Positions 26,554 through 35,951 of a DNA stretch of 64,000 bases are shown here, piece by piece. The stretch spans positions 62,001 through 126,000 of the forward strand of contig NZ_SPQS01000002.1 in the NCBI RefSeq assembly GCF_004570865.1. The letters run 5' to 3'. The position numbers and the translations under genes are program-made. This stretch comes from Bradyrhizobium frederickii (GTDB lineage Bacteria > Pseudomonadota > Alphaproteobacteria > Rhizobiales > Xanthobacteraceae). The notes below the pieces were generated by a model. It ran no database searches and was not told the DNA's origin. It saw only the letters and a list, made by a program, of their open reading frames with translations. The stretch's first letter is position 1; the number at the start of each line of letters is the position of its first letter.

Positions 26554-27732
26554 CTAGTCCTTCCGGGCGAAGGCCCGGATCTTGTCCTCGTCGACCTCGA
26601 CGCCGAGACCGGGACCGTCGGGAACGCAGATCTCGAACTCCTCGAATCTGATCGGGTTGACGACCAAGTCCTCCACGAGGATCCGCGGACCGAAATGCTC
26701 GGTGCCCCATTCGAGCTTGGGCAGGGTGGCGAATGCGGCGAGATGCGCAGCTGCGCCGATGCTGCTCTCCAGCAGGCAGCCGCCATAGAGCTCGAGGCCG
26801 TGCGCGCGGGCGACCGCAGCGGCGCCCTTCATCTCAAACAGGCCGCCGCTCTTCACGAGCTTCAGCGAGTAGACGCTGCCGCAGGCCATCGTGCCTGCGC
26901 GGGCGATCTCTTCCTTGGTGAAGGCCGCTTCGTCGACCAGCAGCGGGATGGACGTGCGGGCCGCGACGCGCGCCATGGCCTCCAGCTGTAGCGCCGACAC
27001 CGGTTGTTCGATCAGGGCAACATCCAATTCCTCCAGCGCGGGCATGAAGCGGATGCATTCGGCCTCGGTCCAGCCCTGGTTAACATCGACGATCAGGCGG
27101 ACCTCGTCGCCGAGGCCGGCGCGCAGCGCCTGCAGCCGCTTCAGATCGGCTTGTGGCCGGTTGAAGCCGAACTTGATCTTGAACTGGCGGTGTTCGCGGC
27201 GCCGGAGCTTCTCCCTAGCCTCCTCGACCTCCTGGTCGCTGTCGCCCGAGGCCAACGCCCAGGTCACCTCGATGCGTTCGTGTACTGCTCCACCGAGCAA
27301 GGCGCTGGCGGGCAGGCCGAGTGTCTTGCCCGCGGCGTCGAGCAGGGCGGACTCGATCGCGCCCTTGGCCGCGAAATTGCGGGTCGCGGCTTTGCCCATG
27401 CGGAGCGCATTGGCCTCGAAGGCGAGGGCAGACTGCCCGAGCAGCGCCGGCCCCAGATAATTCGTGACCGCAGCCTTGATCGACTCCACGCTCTCCTCGG
27501 CCCAGCGCGGTCCGCCGAGCGTCGAGGCTTCGCCGATGCCCGTCACGCCGTTGTCAAGCAGGACGCGCACCAGCACGTAGCCCTGATGCGTGACTTCCGT
27601 GTTCGAGAGCTTGTGCCGACGACGGGTCGGCGCCTCCACGATGGTGGCGCGGATGCTGCGGATCGCGGTGTCCTTTGTGTGAGCCTGCACTCGCTCCACA
27701 GGCTCGGCGACTTCGATCACGGCACGACTCAT
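26554..27732 (-). CDS. catB: Muconate cycloisomerase (CatB-like, enolase superfamily)
   Basis: CatB turns cis,cis-muconate into muconolactone in the ortho pathway. The 392-residue protein has the enolase superfamily landmarks: the first Lys motif FKIKFGF near residue 190, metal ligands in VDVNQGW, IEQPVSAL and LVDEAAFT, and the second Lys in YSLKLVKSGGL. An N-terminal extension of about 20 residues precedes the usual start. It follows catA by 68 bases on the same strand. Related chloromuconate and dipeptide enzymes share the fold, but context strongly favours muconate. Confidence 0.9.
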   Translation of the reverse strand: MSRAVIEVAEPVERVQAHTKDTAIRSIRATIVEAPTRRRHKLSNTEVTHQGYVLVRVLLDNGVTGIGEASTLGGPRWAEESVESIKAAVTNYLGPALLGQSALAFEANALRMGKAATRNFAAKGAIESALLDAAGKTLGLPASALLGGAVHERIEVTWALASGDSDQEVEEAREKLRRREHRQFKIKFGFNRPQADLKRLQALRAGLGDEVRLIVDVNQGWTEAECIRFMPALEELDVALIEQPVSALQLEAMARVAARTSIPLLVDEAAFTKEEIARAGTMACGSVYSLKLVKSGGLFEMKGAAAVARAHGLELYGGCLLESSIGAAAHLAAFATLPKLEWGTEHFGPRILVEDLVVNPIRFEEFEICVPDGPGLGVEVDEDKIRAFARKD

Positions 27733-27800
27733 ATATCCTCGCAGGTCAGTTCAGAATGAGTCCTGCCAGGCCGGTGGGGCCTGGCAGAACATTACGGGTA

Positions 27801-28676
27801 TTACTCTGCAGCGACGAGCCGTTCGACGGCCGCCTTCTTGAGCTTGAAGTCGAAGTTGAGAACCAGATCGGTGTCGGCACCGGCCGGCGCCTTGTTGAAC
27901 TTGCCGATCAGGCTCTGCTTCACGGCGAACACCGAGTCGTTGTCGAGATACTTGGTCTCGGAATCGTAGATCTGCGAGATCAGCGATTGATAGCCGTCCT
28001 TCGAGAGCATGAAGTGGATGTGGCCCGGGCGCCAGGGATGGTGGCCCATGTACTTCAGGAGCTCGCCGCCCGCGCCGTCATAGGGGATCGGATAGGGCTC
28101 GGGGCGGAGCGCAACGAACGCGTATTCGCCTTTGGCGTCGGTGGTGAACCGGCCGCGCAGATTGTAGGCCGGCTGCTCCGGATCCTGCAGATCGTAGAGC
28201 CCATTCGGCGCGTCTTCCCAGACGTCGATGGTGACGCCCTCGATCGGCCGCCCTGCGGTGTCGCTGATGCACCCGCTGACCTTGACAGTCTGCGCGTTGT
28301 CGAACGTCTTCTTGATGATGGAGGCGCCCTTGGGCAGTACCGGCGGGTTTTCCCGGTAGAACGGCCCAAGCACGGTGGACTCGCTCTCGCCGTCGGTGAC
28401 CCGGTGGTCGAGCATATCGACCAGCACCTCGACGCCGAGGATATCAGCGATCAGGATGAACTCGTTGCGCTTCTCGTCCGAAATGTCGCCGGCGCGCCGC
28501 AGGAATTCGCAGGCCGCGAACCACTCGGCGAAGGTCAGGTCGACCTCCTTGCAGAAATCATGCATGTGGCGGATCAGGCTCGTCATGATCTGACGGTTAC
28601 GATCCGGAATGTCCTTCGCGAGCGCGGCGATCACGTGGTCGGTGATGGTGTCCTTGGTGACGTTCAGCATGGTCAT
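27801..28676 (-). CDS. catA: Catechol 1,2-dioxygenase
   Basis: This intradiol dioxygenase cleaves catechol to cis,cis-muconate with ferric iron. The 291-residue protein has the N-terminal helical lid (TDHVIAALAKDIPDRNRQIM) and the catalytic core, with Tyr ligands in APNGLYDLQ and PYPIPYDG and His ligands in HPWRPGHIHFML. ATG 28676 is preceded by GAGGAGGAA, an excellent ribosome-binding site. It lies between the flavin reductase and catB. Specificity for catechol over substituted catechols is inferred from family and neighbours. Confidence 0.94.
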   Translation of the reverse strand: MTMLNVTKDTITDHVIAALAKDIPDRNRQIMTSLIRHMHDFCKEVDLTFAEWFAACEFLRRAGDISDEKRNEFILIADILGVEVLVDMLDHRVTDGESESTVLGPFYRENPPVLPKGASIIKKTFDNAQTVKVSGCISDTAGRPIEGVTIDVWEDAPNGLYDLQDPEQPAYNLRGRFTTDAKGEYAFVALRPEPYPIPYDGAGGELLKYMGHHPWRPGHIHFMLSKDGYQSLISQIYDSETKYLDNDSVFAVKQSLIGKFNKAPAGADTDLVLNFDFKLKKAAVERLVAAE

Positions 28677-28740
28677 TTCCTCCTCTTCTTGCAGTTTGAT
28701 CAAACTTGCATCCCGTTTTCGGGAATATCGGTTGGCGGCT

Positions 28741-29265
28741 TCACCACACAAATTCGTAAGCAGCATTCTCCAGCATCGCGGGCGCAGGGTGCGGGTCGGC
28801 AAGGCCGCCAAAGCGGCCGCGGAAGAACAGTAGCGGCTTCTTGCTGGGCTCCAGCGCCATCTCGCGGACGCGGCCGAGGAAGATGGTGTGGTCCCCGGCG
28901 ACGATCTCGTCGGCGAGATCGGTCACGAAATAGGCTGCCGCGTTGGCGATCACGGGTAGCTCGTTGCGCCGTTCGAAGATGTCGCAAAGGTCGAGCCTCG
29001 GCTTGCCGGCGAAATGCCACGCGAAATCCTCCATCCCCTCGGCGAGGACGCTGACAGCGAAGCGGCCTGTGTTATGGATGTTGCGAAGCATCTTCGCGCT
29101 TTTAGCGATCGAGATGGCGACCAGCGGCGGATCGAGCGAGACCGACATGAAGGCGTTGGCCGTCATGCCATGGTCGCGGCCCTCGCAATGCGTCGTGATG
29201 ATGGTGACACCGGTGCCGAACTGGCCACAGGCATTGCGCAGCTCGCGCGGATCGATCGCGGTCAT
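28741..29265 (-). CDS. NAD(P)H:flavin reductase of HpaC type
   Basis: The 174-residue protein matches the flavin reductase domain that supplies reduced FAD to two-component monooxygenases. NACGQFGTGVTIITTHCEGR, MTANAFMSVSLDPPLVAISI and GRFAVSVLAEGME are typical, and the late DHTIFLGRVREM strand carries the usual His. Its start codon overlaps the stop of the FAD synthetase gene by 4 bases (ATGA). The divergent oxygenase at 30162 is its most likely partner. Confidence 0.9.
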   Translation of the reverse strand: MTAIDPRELRNACGQFGTGVTIITTHCEGRDHGMTANAFMSVSLDPPLVAISIAKSAKMLRNIHNTGRFAVSVLAEGMEDFAWHFAGKPRLDLCDIFERRNELPVIANAAAYFVTDLADEIVAGDHTIFLGRVREMALEPSKKPLLFFRGRFGGLADPHPAPAMLENAAYEFVW

Positions 29266-29885
29266 TGGCTTGCGGCCTCAGGTTGGGCCAAACCAGATCG
29301 ATTAGCCGAGGGCGCGATGTCTCGCCAGTTTTCCAGCGTCGCCGCCGCCGCAGCAAGTCCGGATCGCCGCAAGCTCCGGATCCGGCTGCTGGAGACGATC
29401 TCGCCATTGCCGCAGCGCACCGGTGGCAGGATGCGGGTGTTGAAGTGTTGCCGCAACAGCAACGCCGTGCCGCCCTTGCAGGACCCGAAGCGGAAATCCT
29501 CGCCGACGACCACTTCACGCGGCTGCAGCCGCCGCAGCTCGGCGAGGAAATCCGCCGCTGTGCGCCGCACATAGATCCGGTTGAAGTCGGCGACGATGAT
29601 ATGGTCCGGCGCAAATGTTGCGATGCGCTTGAGCTTTTCGCGCAGCGATATCAACGGCTCGGCCTGGCCAAAGTACACCTTTGGCGGCGGATCGAAGGTG
29701 TAGACCACGGCGGCAACGCCGCGGCGTTGCGCTGCCGCAATTGTCTGCCGGAGTAGCTCCTGATGGCCGCGGTGGACGCCGTCGAACGCGCCGATCGTCA
29801 CGACGCAGGCGTCGAGGGCCAGTTCTCCATCACGATGGAAAGCGACAGCGCTGCTGTCGAAATTCTTGCCTAAACCCGTGGCCAT
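29262..29885 (-). CDS. Stand-alone FAD synthetase (RibF N-terminal domain only)
   Basis: The 207-residue protein has only the adenylyltransferase half of RibF, which joins AMP to FMN to make FAD. The nucleotidyltransferase motif IGAFDGVHRGHQELLRQT is near residue 30, REVVVGEDFRFG near 120, and SSSRIRSLRRSG near 170. The C-terminal riboflavin kinase domain is absent; the gene ends soon after. It is the first gene of the catechol operon and overlaps the flavin reductase. It probably raises local FAD supply for the oxygenase system. ATG 29885 is chosen because the frame upstream is compositionally unlike the domain. Confidence 0.88.
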   Translation of the reverse strand: MATGLGKNFDSSAVAFHRDGELALDACVVTIGAFDGVHRGHQELLRQTIAAAQRRGVAAVVYTFDPPPKVYFGQAEPLISLREKLKRIATFAPDHIIVADFNRIYVRRTAADFLAELRRLQPREVVVGEDFRFGSCKGGTALLLRQHFNTRILPPVRCGNGEIVSSSRIRSLRRSGLAAAAATLENWRDIAPSANRSGLAQPEAASQ

Positions 29886-29953
29886 GGCTCGCTCCGGTTT
29901 TCGCTTCCTTGCCGTGCTGCGCGACTGCTCCGTCGCCTGCGGCGTTGCGTTGG

Positions 29954-29975
29954 CCGGACGATCATTGCCGTCCGG
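29954..29975. promoter_or_regulatory. Inverted repeat CCGGACG-N8-CGTCCGG in divergent control region
   Basis: Seven-base perfect arms lie in the space between the divergent FAD synthetase and oxygenase genes. A second short inverted repeat, GGTAT-N6-ATACC, lies at 30018-30033. Either may be an operator for the LysR regulator, but neither matches a specific consensus that I can confirm. Confidence 0.4.
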
Positions 29976-30161
29976 TCCGTGCGATCGAGTCATAGCCCGA
30001 CTTGGGCCGGTCCGCGCGGTATGGTTTGATACCTTTCGCCGCTCCTCGTGAGCGCATAGCGTTTCCTCCGATGTCGCGCCGACCGAGAGCGTGACGGGAT
30101 TGGTCCCAGGCCGGTGCTGCAACGCCGCCGGTCCAACGACACAAACGGAGGAGAAGTGTCC

Positions 30162-31739
30162 ATGACTACAGCAGCCGCCCTGCGAGCCGACATGCCTGCG
30201 TCGACTACCAGCGTCTATACCGGCGCGGAATTCCTGGACAGCATCCAGGACGGAAGAGAAATCTACATCTACGGCGAGCGCGTCAAGAACGTCACACAGC
30301 ATCCCGCGTTTCGCAATTCGGCGCGGATGGTGGCGCGCTGGTACGACCGTTTTCACGAGAAGAAGGATCAGATCGGCGTCCTGACCGATACCGGCTCGGG
30401 ACAATTAACTCATCCGTTCTTCCTCGGCTCGAAGACGGCCGACGATCTGATCAAGGGCCGCGACGCGATCGCCGAACTCCAGAAGGTTGCGTTCGGCTGG
30501 ATGGGCCGTTCACCTGATTACAAGGCATCGTTCCTTGGCACGCTGGGTGCGAATTCGAGCTTCTATGGCGACTACGCCGGCAACGCCAGGAAGTGGTATG
30601 CCCGGACCCAGGAACGGCTCGACTTCTGGAATCACGCCATCGTCAACCCTCCAATCGATCGTGATCGGGCGATCGAGGAGGTGCGCGACGTCTTCATGCA
30701 TGTCGAGAAGGAGACTGACGCCGGCCTGATCGTCTCCGGGGCGAAGGTGGTCGCAACCGGCTCGGCCCTGACGCACTACAACTTCATCGCTCACTACGGC
30801 ATCCCGATCAAGGACAAGTCGTTCGCGCTGATCTTCACGGCGCCGATGGATGCCAAGGGCATCAAGTTGATCGCCCGCTCGTCCTACGAATTCACGGCGG
30901 CGGCGACCGGCTCGCCGTTCGACTACCCGCTGTCGAGCCGCTTCGATGAAAACGACTCAATCCTCGTGTTCGACAAGGTGCTGGTGCCCTGGGAAAACGT
31001 CTTCATCTATGGCGACGTCGACAAGATCAACCAGTTCTTCCCGGCGTCCGGTTTCATCCCGCGGTTCACGCTGCACGGCGTGACGCGGCTGGCCGTGAAG
31101 CTCGACTTCATCGCCGGCCTGTTTTCGATGGCCGTAGAGGCGACCGGCTCCAAGGACTTCCGCGGCGTGCAGACCGCTGTGGGCGAGGTGATCGCCTGGC
31201 GCAATCTGTTCCACGGCATTGCGGACGCGATGGTGAAATCGCCGATCGCCTGGCAGGGCACCGAGGGCTACAATTTGCCCAACCTAAACTACGGGCTGGC
31301 CTATCGTGTGTTCGCGCCGATGGCCTATCCGCGGATCAAGGAATTGATCGAGCGCCATGTCGCGAGCGGCCTGATCTATCTGCCGTCGAGCTCGGCCGAT
31401 CTGGAGAGCGATGCGATCCGGCCCTATCTCGACCGCTTCGTGCGCGGCTCCAACGGTTATGCCGCCATCGACCGGATCAAGCTGCTCAAGCTGCTGTGGG
31501 ACGCGGTCGGCTCCGAATTCGGTGGCAGGCACGAGCTCTACGAGCGCAACTATGCCGGCAACTACGAGAACCTGCGGGTCGAGACGCTGAACGCCGCGGC
31601 CGCCACCGGCGACCTCGGCGCCATGCAGGATTTCGTGCGCAAATGCATGAGCGACTACGACGTCTCCGGTTGGACGGCGAAGGATCTGGTTAATCCCGAT
31701 GACATCAACCTCGTCAGCCGCGGACTGGTGCAGGGCTGA
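30162..31739 (+). CDS. FADH2-dependent aromatic hydroxylase, HpaB family
   Basis: The 525-residue protein belongs to the HpaB/phenol-4-hydroxyphenylacetate hydroxylase oxygenase family, which hydroxylates phenols ortho to an existing hydroxyl with reduced FAD from a partner. Family segments include [56 protein letters not shown] and [20 protein letters not shown]. The start has GGAGGAGAAG upstream. With catA, catB and catC around it, the likely substrate is phenol or a simple phenol giving catechol; 4-hydroxyphenylacetate or chlorophenols remain possible. Confidence 0.88.
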   Translation: MTTAAALRADMPASTTSVYTGAEFLDSIQDGREIYIYGERVKNVTQHPAFRNSARMVARWYDRFHEKKDQIGVLTDTGSGQLTHPFFLGSKTADDLIKGRDAIAELQKVAFGWMGRSPDYKASFLGTLGANSSFYGDYAGNARKWYARTQERLDFWNHAIVNPPIDRDRAIEEVRDVFMHVEKETDAGLIVSGAKVVATGSALTHYNFIAHYGIPIKDKSFALIFTAPMDAKGIKLIARSSYEFTAAATGSPFDYPLSSRFDENDSILVFDKVLVPWENVFIYGDVDKINQFFPASGFIPRFTLHGVTRLAVKLDFIAGLFSMAVEATGSKDFRGVQTAVGEVIAWRNLFHGIADAMVKSPIAWQGTEGYNLPNLNYGLAYRVFAPMAYPRIKELIERHVASGLIYLPSSSADLESDAIRPYLDRFVRGSNGYAAIDRIKLLKLLWDAVGSEFGGRHELYERNYAGNYENLRVETLNAAAATGDLGAMQDFVRKCMSDYDVSGWTAKDLVNPDDINLVSRGLVQG

Positions 31740-31773
31740 AGACAAGGCGGACGAGCTGGTAAAGACGATTAAG

Positions 31774-31801
31774 GGAGCCGCCGCGATCGCGCCGCGGCTC
31801 C
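31774..31801. terminator. GC-rich stem-loop after the oxygenase gene
   Basis: GGAGCCGC and GCGGCTCC form an 8-base stem around a 12-base loop, 35 bases past the oxygenase stop. No strong T-run follows, so it may weaken rather than stop transcription into catC. Confidence 0.5.
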
Positions 31802-31850
31802 ACGCCGTTTTCGCGCGGTCGCTTCAACCTTGCAGAAAGAGTTCATCGTC

Positions 31851-32141
31851 ATGCTGTTTCACGTCGAAATGGAGGTGCGGATCCCGCACGATCTGCCGAC
31901 TGAGCGAGCCGACGCGCTGAAGCAGGCGGAGCGTGTCCGCGCCGTGGAGCTGCAGCGCACAGGGGCCTGGCGCCATTTGTGGCGGGTGGCCGGACGCTAC
32001 GCCAATGTCAGCATATTCGACGTCTCGGGCGCGCAAGAATTGCACGACATCCTGTGCAGCCTGCCGCTGTTTCCATTCATGGAGATTCGGGTCGCGCCGC
32101 TGTGCCGGCACCCGTCGTCGATCCGGGACGACGACCGTTAG
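31851..32141 (+). CDS. catC: Muconolactone delta-isomerase
   Basis: CatC moves the double bond of muconolactone to give 3-oxoadipate enol-lactone. The 96-residue size is normal. Typical family residues are MLFHVEMEVRIPHDLP at the start, KQAERVRAVELQRTGAWRHL, WRVAGRYANVSIFDV and a final CSLPLFPFMEIRVAPLCRHP. It follows the oxygenase on the plus strand. Downstream steps (enol-lactone hydrolase and 3-oxoadipate processing) are not in the window. Confidence 0.95.
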   Translation: MLFHVEMEVRIPHDLPTERADALKQAERVRAVELQRTGAWRHLWRVAGRYANVSIFDVSGAQELHDILCSLPLFPFMEIRVAPLCRHPSSIRDDDR

Positions 32142-32278
32142 CAGCGCTGCCGGCGCCGTTGCTCCAAACTAACATTACAGTTGCATTTTTTGTCTGAGGT
32201 GGGCTCGTCTGGCATAAGAGGTATGGTCAAATAGCGAATTGCAACCACTCCGAGAAGGTTCGGAATAAGGGCTCGAAA

Positions 32279-33982
32279 ATGTCGACTAAAAGCCATCTGG
32301 ACGAACTGAGCCCCTACGCCGCACGGCCGTGGCGGGCCCTCTATGAAGCTAACCAGGAAGGCGGAGTGCCAAAAGCCTCGAATATCGTCTCGATCTTCAA
32401 GAAGTCGGTTCGGTCAGCAGCGGCGCAGCCCGCTGTCATCTATTTCGATCAGAAAATCTCCTACGCCGAACTCGACGCATCGAGTGATGCGTTTGCAACG
32501 GCACTCGCGGACGAAGGCTTCGGTCAAGGTGACCGGCTCGCGCTATATCTTCAAAATACTCCTGCGTTTGTCATCGCTGCGCTCGCGGCCTGGAAGCTGG
32601 GCGGGATCGTTGTCACCGTCAATCCGATGAACACCGCCCGCGAACTGGCGCTTATCCTCGATGACAGCCTGCCCAAGGCACTTGTCTGCCAAGACGAGCT
32701 ATATCGCGATGCCGTCAGTGGCCTCCAGCGCACGTTGCCCGCACTCTTCACGACATCTGCGTTCGATTTTCAATCGCGGAACGATCGTCGCATACTCGGC
32801 GGCCTGTCCAGGGGGAAGGTAGCGTCGAATTTGATTCAGCTTATCGAAGCCAGAAAGGGACGATCCGCTACGATCATTGAACCTGCGGCATCCGACCTAG
32901 CCATGTTGGTTTACACCTCCGGAACGACAGGCGTTCCCAAGGGCTCGATGAACACGCATGGCGGTGCCGTGATAACGGCGGAAAGCATTGCACGCTGGAT
33001 GCATGTCGAAACGGGCACACCGGTCCTTGGCGTCGCTCCACTTTTTCATATCACGGGATTGATCGCAGGTCTCGCGCTGGCGCTCGTTCGCGCGGCGCCA
33101 CTCATCTTGACCTATCGCTTTCATCCCAATGTGACTGCGGACGCGATAGAGGAGCATGGCGCTGGCGTCGCGTTTTGCGCCATCACGGCTCTGATGGCCA
33201 TGTTGAACGAAGGCACCGTGCGCGCCGACCAGTTGAAGAGCCTCACTACGATATGTTCGGGAGGCGCACCGGTTCCTGCGCAGGTGCTGAGGGACTTCAA
33301 GGCCAAGTTTGGGCACTACATCTATCACGGCTATGGCATGACCGAGACCAATGGGCCGGTCATTCTTGTGCCTGCGGATCGCGAGGCACCGATCGACGAA
33401 TTGACGGGAACACTGTCCATCGGTGTTCCGACGCCGCATACACAGGCCTGGATCGCCGACGAGAACGGCGCTCCCGCTGCCATCGGCGAGCAAGGGGAGA
33501 TCATCATCAACGGGTCATCATTGTCCGCTGGATACTGGAACAATCCGGAGGATACCGCAAAGACGATGCAGCCGGATGGGCTGCGCAGCGGAGACATTGG
33601 TTTTATGGATGCGAATGGTTGGTTCTACCTCGTAGATCGCAAGAAGGACATGATCAACGCGGGCGGGTACAAGGTCTGGCCGCGAGAGGTGGAAGACGTG
33701 CTCTATACTCATCCCGCGGTCCGCGAGGTCGCTGTGGTCGGCGCCCCCGACTCCTACCGCGGCGAGACCGTGAGGGCGGTCATTAGCCTCAAGCACGGCC
33801 AGCACGCCACGATGGACGAACTGCAGGAGTTCTGCCGCCAGCGAATGGCCGCATACAAATATCCGCGGATAATCGAGATCGTGGAAGAGCTGCCGAAGAA
33901 CTCGAGCGGCAAGATATTGCGCAGGGCGTTGCGGGATGCGTTCAGCGCCGGCCAAGCCGCGCCGGCACCGAAGATTGGATGA
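32279..33982 (+). CDS. Acyl-CoA synthetase, AMP-forming, medium-chain/aromatic type
   Basis: The 567-residue enzyme belongs to the ANL superfamily and activates a carboxylic acid to its CoA thioester with ATP. The P-loop YTSGTTGVPKGSMNTH is near residue 215. GYGMTETNGPV, DGLRSGDIGFMD and the C-terminal lysine motif LPKNSSGKILRRAL follow the standard order. The substrate is unknown: fatty, cyclic or aromatic acids are all possible. The next 750 bases contain only broken genes. It may serve the BVMO-esterase further right, or ring-cleavage products. Confidence 0.92.
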   Translation: MSTKSHLDELSPYAARPWRALYEANQEGGVPKASNIVSIFKKSVRSAAAQPAVIYFDQKISYAELDASSDAFATALADEGFGQGDRLALYLQNTPAFVIAALAAWKLGGIVVTVNPMNTARELALILDDSLPKALVCQDELYRDAVSGLQRTLPALFTTSAFDFQSRNDRRILGGLSRGKVASNLIQLIEARKGRSATIIEPAASDLAMLVYTSGTTGVPKGSMNTHGGAVITAESIARWMHVETGTPVLGVAPLFHITGLIAGLALALVRAAPLILTYRFHPNVTADAIEEHGAGVAFCAITALMAMLNEGTVRADQLKSLTTICSGGAPVPAQVLRDFKAKFGHYIYHGYGMTETNGPVILVPADREAPIDELTGTLSIGVPTPHTQAWIADENGAPAAIGEQGEIIINGSSLSAGYWNNPEDTAKTMQPDGLRSGDIGFMDANGWFYLVDRKKDMINAGGYKVWPREVEDVLYTHPAVREVAVVGAPDSYRGETVRAVISLKHGQHATMDELQEFCRQRMAAYKYPRIIEIVEELPKNSSGKILRRALRDAFSAGQAAPAPKIG

Positions 33983-33983
33983 G

Positions 33984-34260
33984 ATGCACAGTCATTTTGA
34001 CAAAGCCGACGCTGGTCACGCGACTTCCTACAACGCCGTGGCATGGGTCGACCGCAACGTTGAGCTTGGCAGAGGTGACAAGATCGCGTTCATCGACGTC
34101 GCGCCCACGGCTGGAGCTCGCTCTCAAGAATCACGTGAAAGCGACGGTTGGGCCTTGGAAATATCCGCGATGGATTGAGATCGTTGATGAGTTTTCCGTG
34201 ACCGTATGTGAGACAGGCCAGCCGAGCCATACGTTACTTCAAATTGCGGAGCTTCGTACC
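33984..34260 (+). pseudogene. Collapsed aryl-CoA ligase gene: N- and C-termini joined by large deletion
   Basis: In one frame, SYNAVAWVDRNVELGRGDKI and AFIDVAPT match the N-terminus of benzoate or 4-hydroxybenzoate-CoA ligases. About 20 bases later another frame reads LKNHVKATVGPWKYPRWIEI, the C-terminal end of the same enzyme type, and a third frame gives SRAIRYFKLRS. The middle, about 400 codons, is gone. It is a deletion remnant of a separate ligase, not part of the intact ligase upstream. Confidence 0.8.
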
Positions 34261-34364
34261 TTCCAAGTGGGTTGATCGGGCGGCTGATTGGGTCGCCGCG
34301 CCAAGCGCCGTCACAGGCGAAACGGTTGCGCTCGTCCCCAGCGGCGGCATCGGGAGTTCTGCTC

Positions 34365-34412
34365 CAGCGAATGGCTGCATACAAATATCCGCGGATCTCG
34401 AGCGGATAACTT
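34365..34412 (+). repeat. Duplicate scrap of the 3' end of the acyl-CoA synthetase gene
   Basis: CAGCGAATGGCTGCATACAA and the following ATATCCGCGGAT nearly repeat the synthetase gene at 33840-33871, and CTCGAGCGG afterwards matches 33901-33909. A stretch of about 30 bases between these parts is missing from the copy. This is a short deletion-bearing duplicate within the remnant zone. Confidence 0.75.
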
Positions 34413-34497
34413 TTGATCATTCGACGGATCTTGAGATCGACCACACGCTTGGCATGCCGTTCTCTGGCGAGGCGCATGGCGCGCTGCACCGAAGCTT

Positions 34498-34752
34498 GGT
34501 TGTCGCGGCGGCGCGAGACGAGGCCACGAGCTCAAGCTCTGCAAGTTGGCGCTTCAGGTCGAACTCGGTCCCCTCATGGAATCGGTGGAGCATCGACGTC
34601 ATCCACCAGGAGAAGTGCTGAGCGCGCCACACGCGCCGAGGCGCGGTGCGCCAATAGGCATCCAAAAAGTCGGTCGACCGATTATCGTAGTACGACGCCA
34701 GCGCCCGAGCGAGGACGTGCGCGGCCAGATTCAAGCCCTTGGCGCCGGTTGG
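34498..34752 (-). pseudogene. Remnant of 4-hydroxybenzoate 3-monooxygenase, C-terminal part
   Basis: The minus strand encodes PTGAKGLNLAAHVLARAL, then RRVWRAQHFSWWMTSMLHRF, and ends near LVASSRAAATT. These match the end of PobA, where GAKGLNLA contacts the flavin and FSWWMT is invariant. The first 280 residues are missing. Its left part overlaps the last codons of the PucR-type gene, whose final residues are read from this DNA in another frame. It marks a recombination junction. Confidence 0.85.
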
Positions 34753-35951
34753 GGCGCGGCAAGCCGGTCCGCTAGGTGGAGGGCGAGTTCAAGATGCAAT
34801 CGATTTTGCTTGAGCGGACGTCCAAGGAGTGTCTCCGCGCGATCGAGACGATAGCGAATCGTATTGTGATGGAGGCCGAGGCAGGCGCCGGCTGCGCGGA
34901 GATTGCTGTTGGCATCAAAGAATCCTTTGAGTGTGGCCCGCAAGCGACGTGCTTCGATTGTCTCGTCTGCCAAAGGCCCAAGCTTGTCGGCTATGAACGC
35001 GCGGCAGTACGCGGGATCGCTCCCGCAAAGAGCTGCAAGCTCCACGTGGTCAAAGTGAGTCACGGTCCCGGCAGGATAACCTGCAAGACGTGCGACTCGA
35101 AGTGCGTCGCAGGCTTCTCTGTGGCTGCGGCGGAATCCGATGATCCCGACGGCTGGCCGACCCTGACCGACAAGTACCGCAGCTTGCGGTGGACGAGCTT
35201 CACGCCCGACTTGTGCTGGGATCCAGCACCAAACCGTGTCGATGTCGGGACGGACTAGCAGTGGCTTTGCTTGGCTCAACGAGCCGGCAATTTCATGTGC
35301 GGTCGAATCGAGAGGCGTTTGATCCCCGCTTTGATGTCGGTGCAAAACGAGCGCAACATGATGCCCTGCAAGGTTATAGCTCAGGCGCAGGCCTGCATCG
35401 CGCATATTGACATCGTCTTCGGCCAAAACACGCTGGACGAAGGCCGCCCACGCCAGCGAGCCCTCCCGCGCAACGCGCTCGGCTTCATCTCTATACTCGG
35501 CACTCAGCCGGTGAGTGATCAGATCTAACCAGCCGATCAAGAATGTCGTCCCATAACTAACAACCGAGACGGCAGTAGACGTATCGCGGCAATGCTGCTC
35601 GACAGCATCGGACCAGCGCTTGCACCAATAGATCAGTCCCACTCGGTAAGCCCGCATAATTGCGTCATAGCTGAAGTTGTGCTGGACCATGGCGCGCGTG
35701 GACTGCACCACTTCGGCGGGGGGAGCGATCTGTTCGAATGGGACTGAATTGATTAGCGCGTGCAAAATCGCCTTGCTGTTGGCGTGGCAGCTCGCCCGCG
35801 CGAGGTCGATCATGCCGCCCTGGGGGATTTCTGGCATCGCCGCCAGAATGTGGGAAAGGGTCCCGTCACCAATCGAGGGCAATTCGGGCACCAACGCCGT
35901 GGCGATACGGCGAACGGTTGCGAGGATCAATTTTTCCGAAGAACGTGCCAT
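34731..35951 (-). CDS. PucR/CdaR-type transcriptional regulator
   Basis: The 406-residue protein has a C-terminal helix-turn-helix, FFDANSNLRAAGACLGLHHN followed by TIRYRLDRAETLLG, typical of PucR, CdaR and sugar-diacid regulators. The central GGDEF-like part (VGIIGFRRSHREACDALRVA) and N-terminal sensing region also fit. ATG 35951 gives a normal family start. It is divergent from the BVMO-esterase gene 140 bases away and likely controls it. Its last residues derive from the pobA remnant. Confidence 0.85.
   Translation of the reverse strand: MARSSEKLILATVRRIATALVPELPSIGDGTLSHILAAMPEIPQGGMIDLARASCHANSKAILHALINSVPFEQIAPPAEVVQSTRAMVQHNFSYDAIMRAYRVGLIYWCKRWSDAVEQHCRDTSTAVSVVSYGTTFLIGWLDLITHRLSAEYRDEAERVAREGSLAWAAFVQRVLAEDDVNMRDAGLRLSYNLAGHHVALVLHRHQSGDQTPLDSTAHEIAGSLSQAKPLLVRPDIDTVWCWIPAQVGREARPPQAAVLVGQGRPAVGIIGFRRSHREACDALRVARLAGYPAGTVTHFDHVELAALCGSDPAYCRAFIADKLGPLADETIEARRLRATLKGFFDANSNLRAAGACLGLHHNTIRYRLDRAETLLGRPLKQNRLHLELALHLADRLAAPQPAPRA

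Noticed and set aside
30018..30033. GGTAT-N6-ATACC as a BenM/CatM operator
   Set aside because: The known BenM/CatM pattern is ATAC-N7-GTAT, the opposite order; I list it only as a generic inverted repeat.
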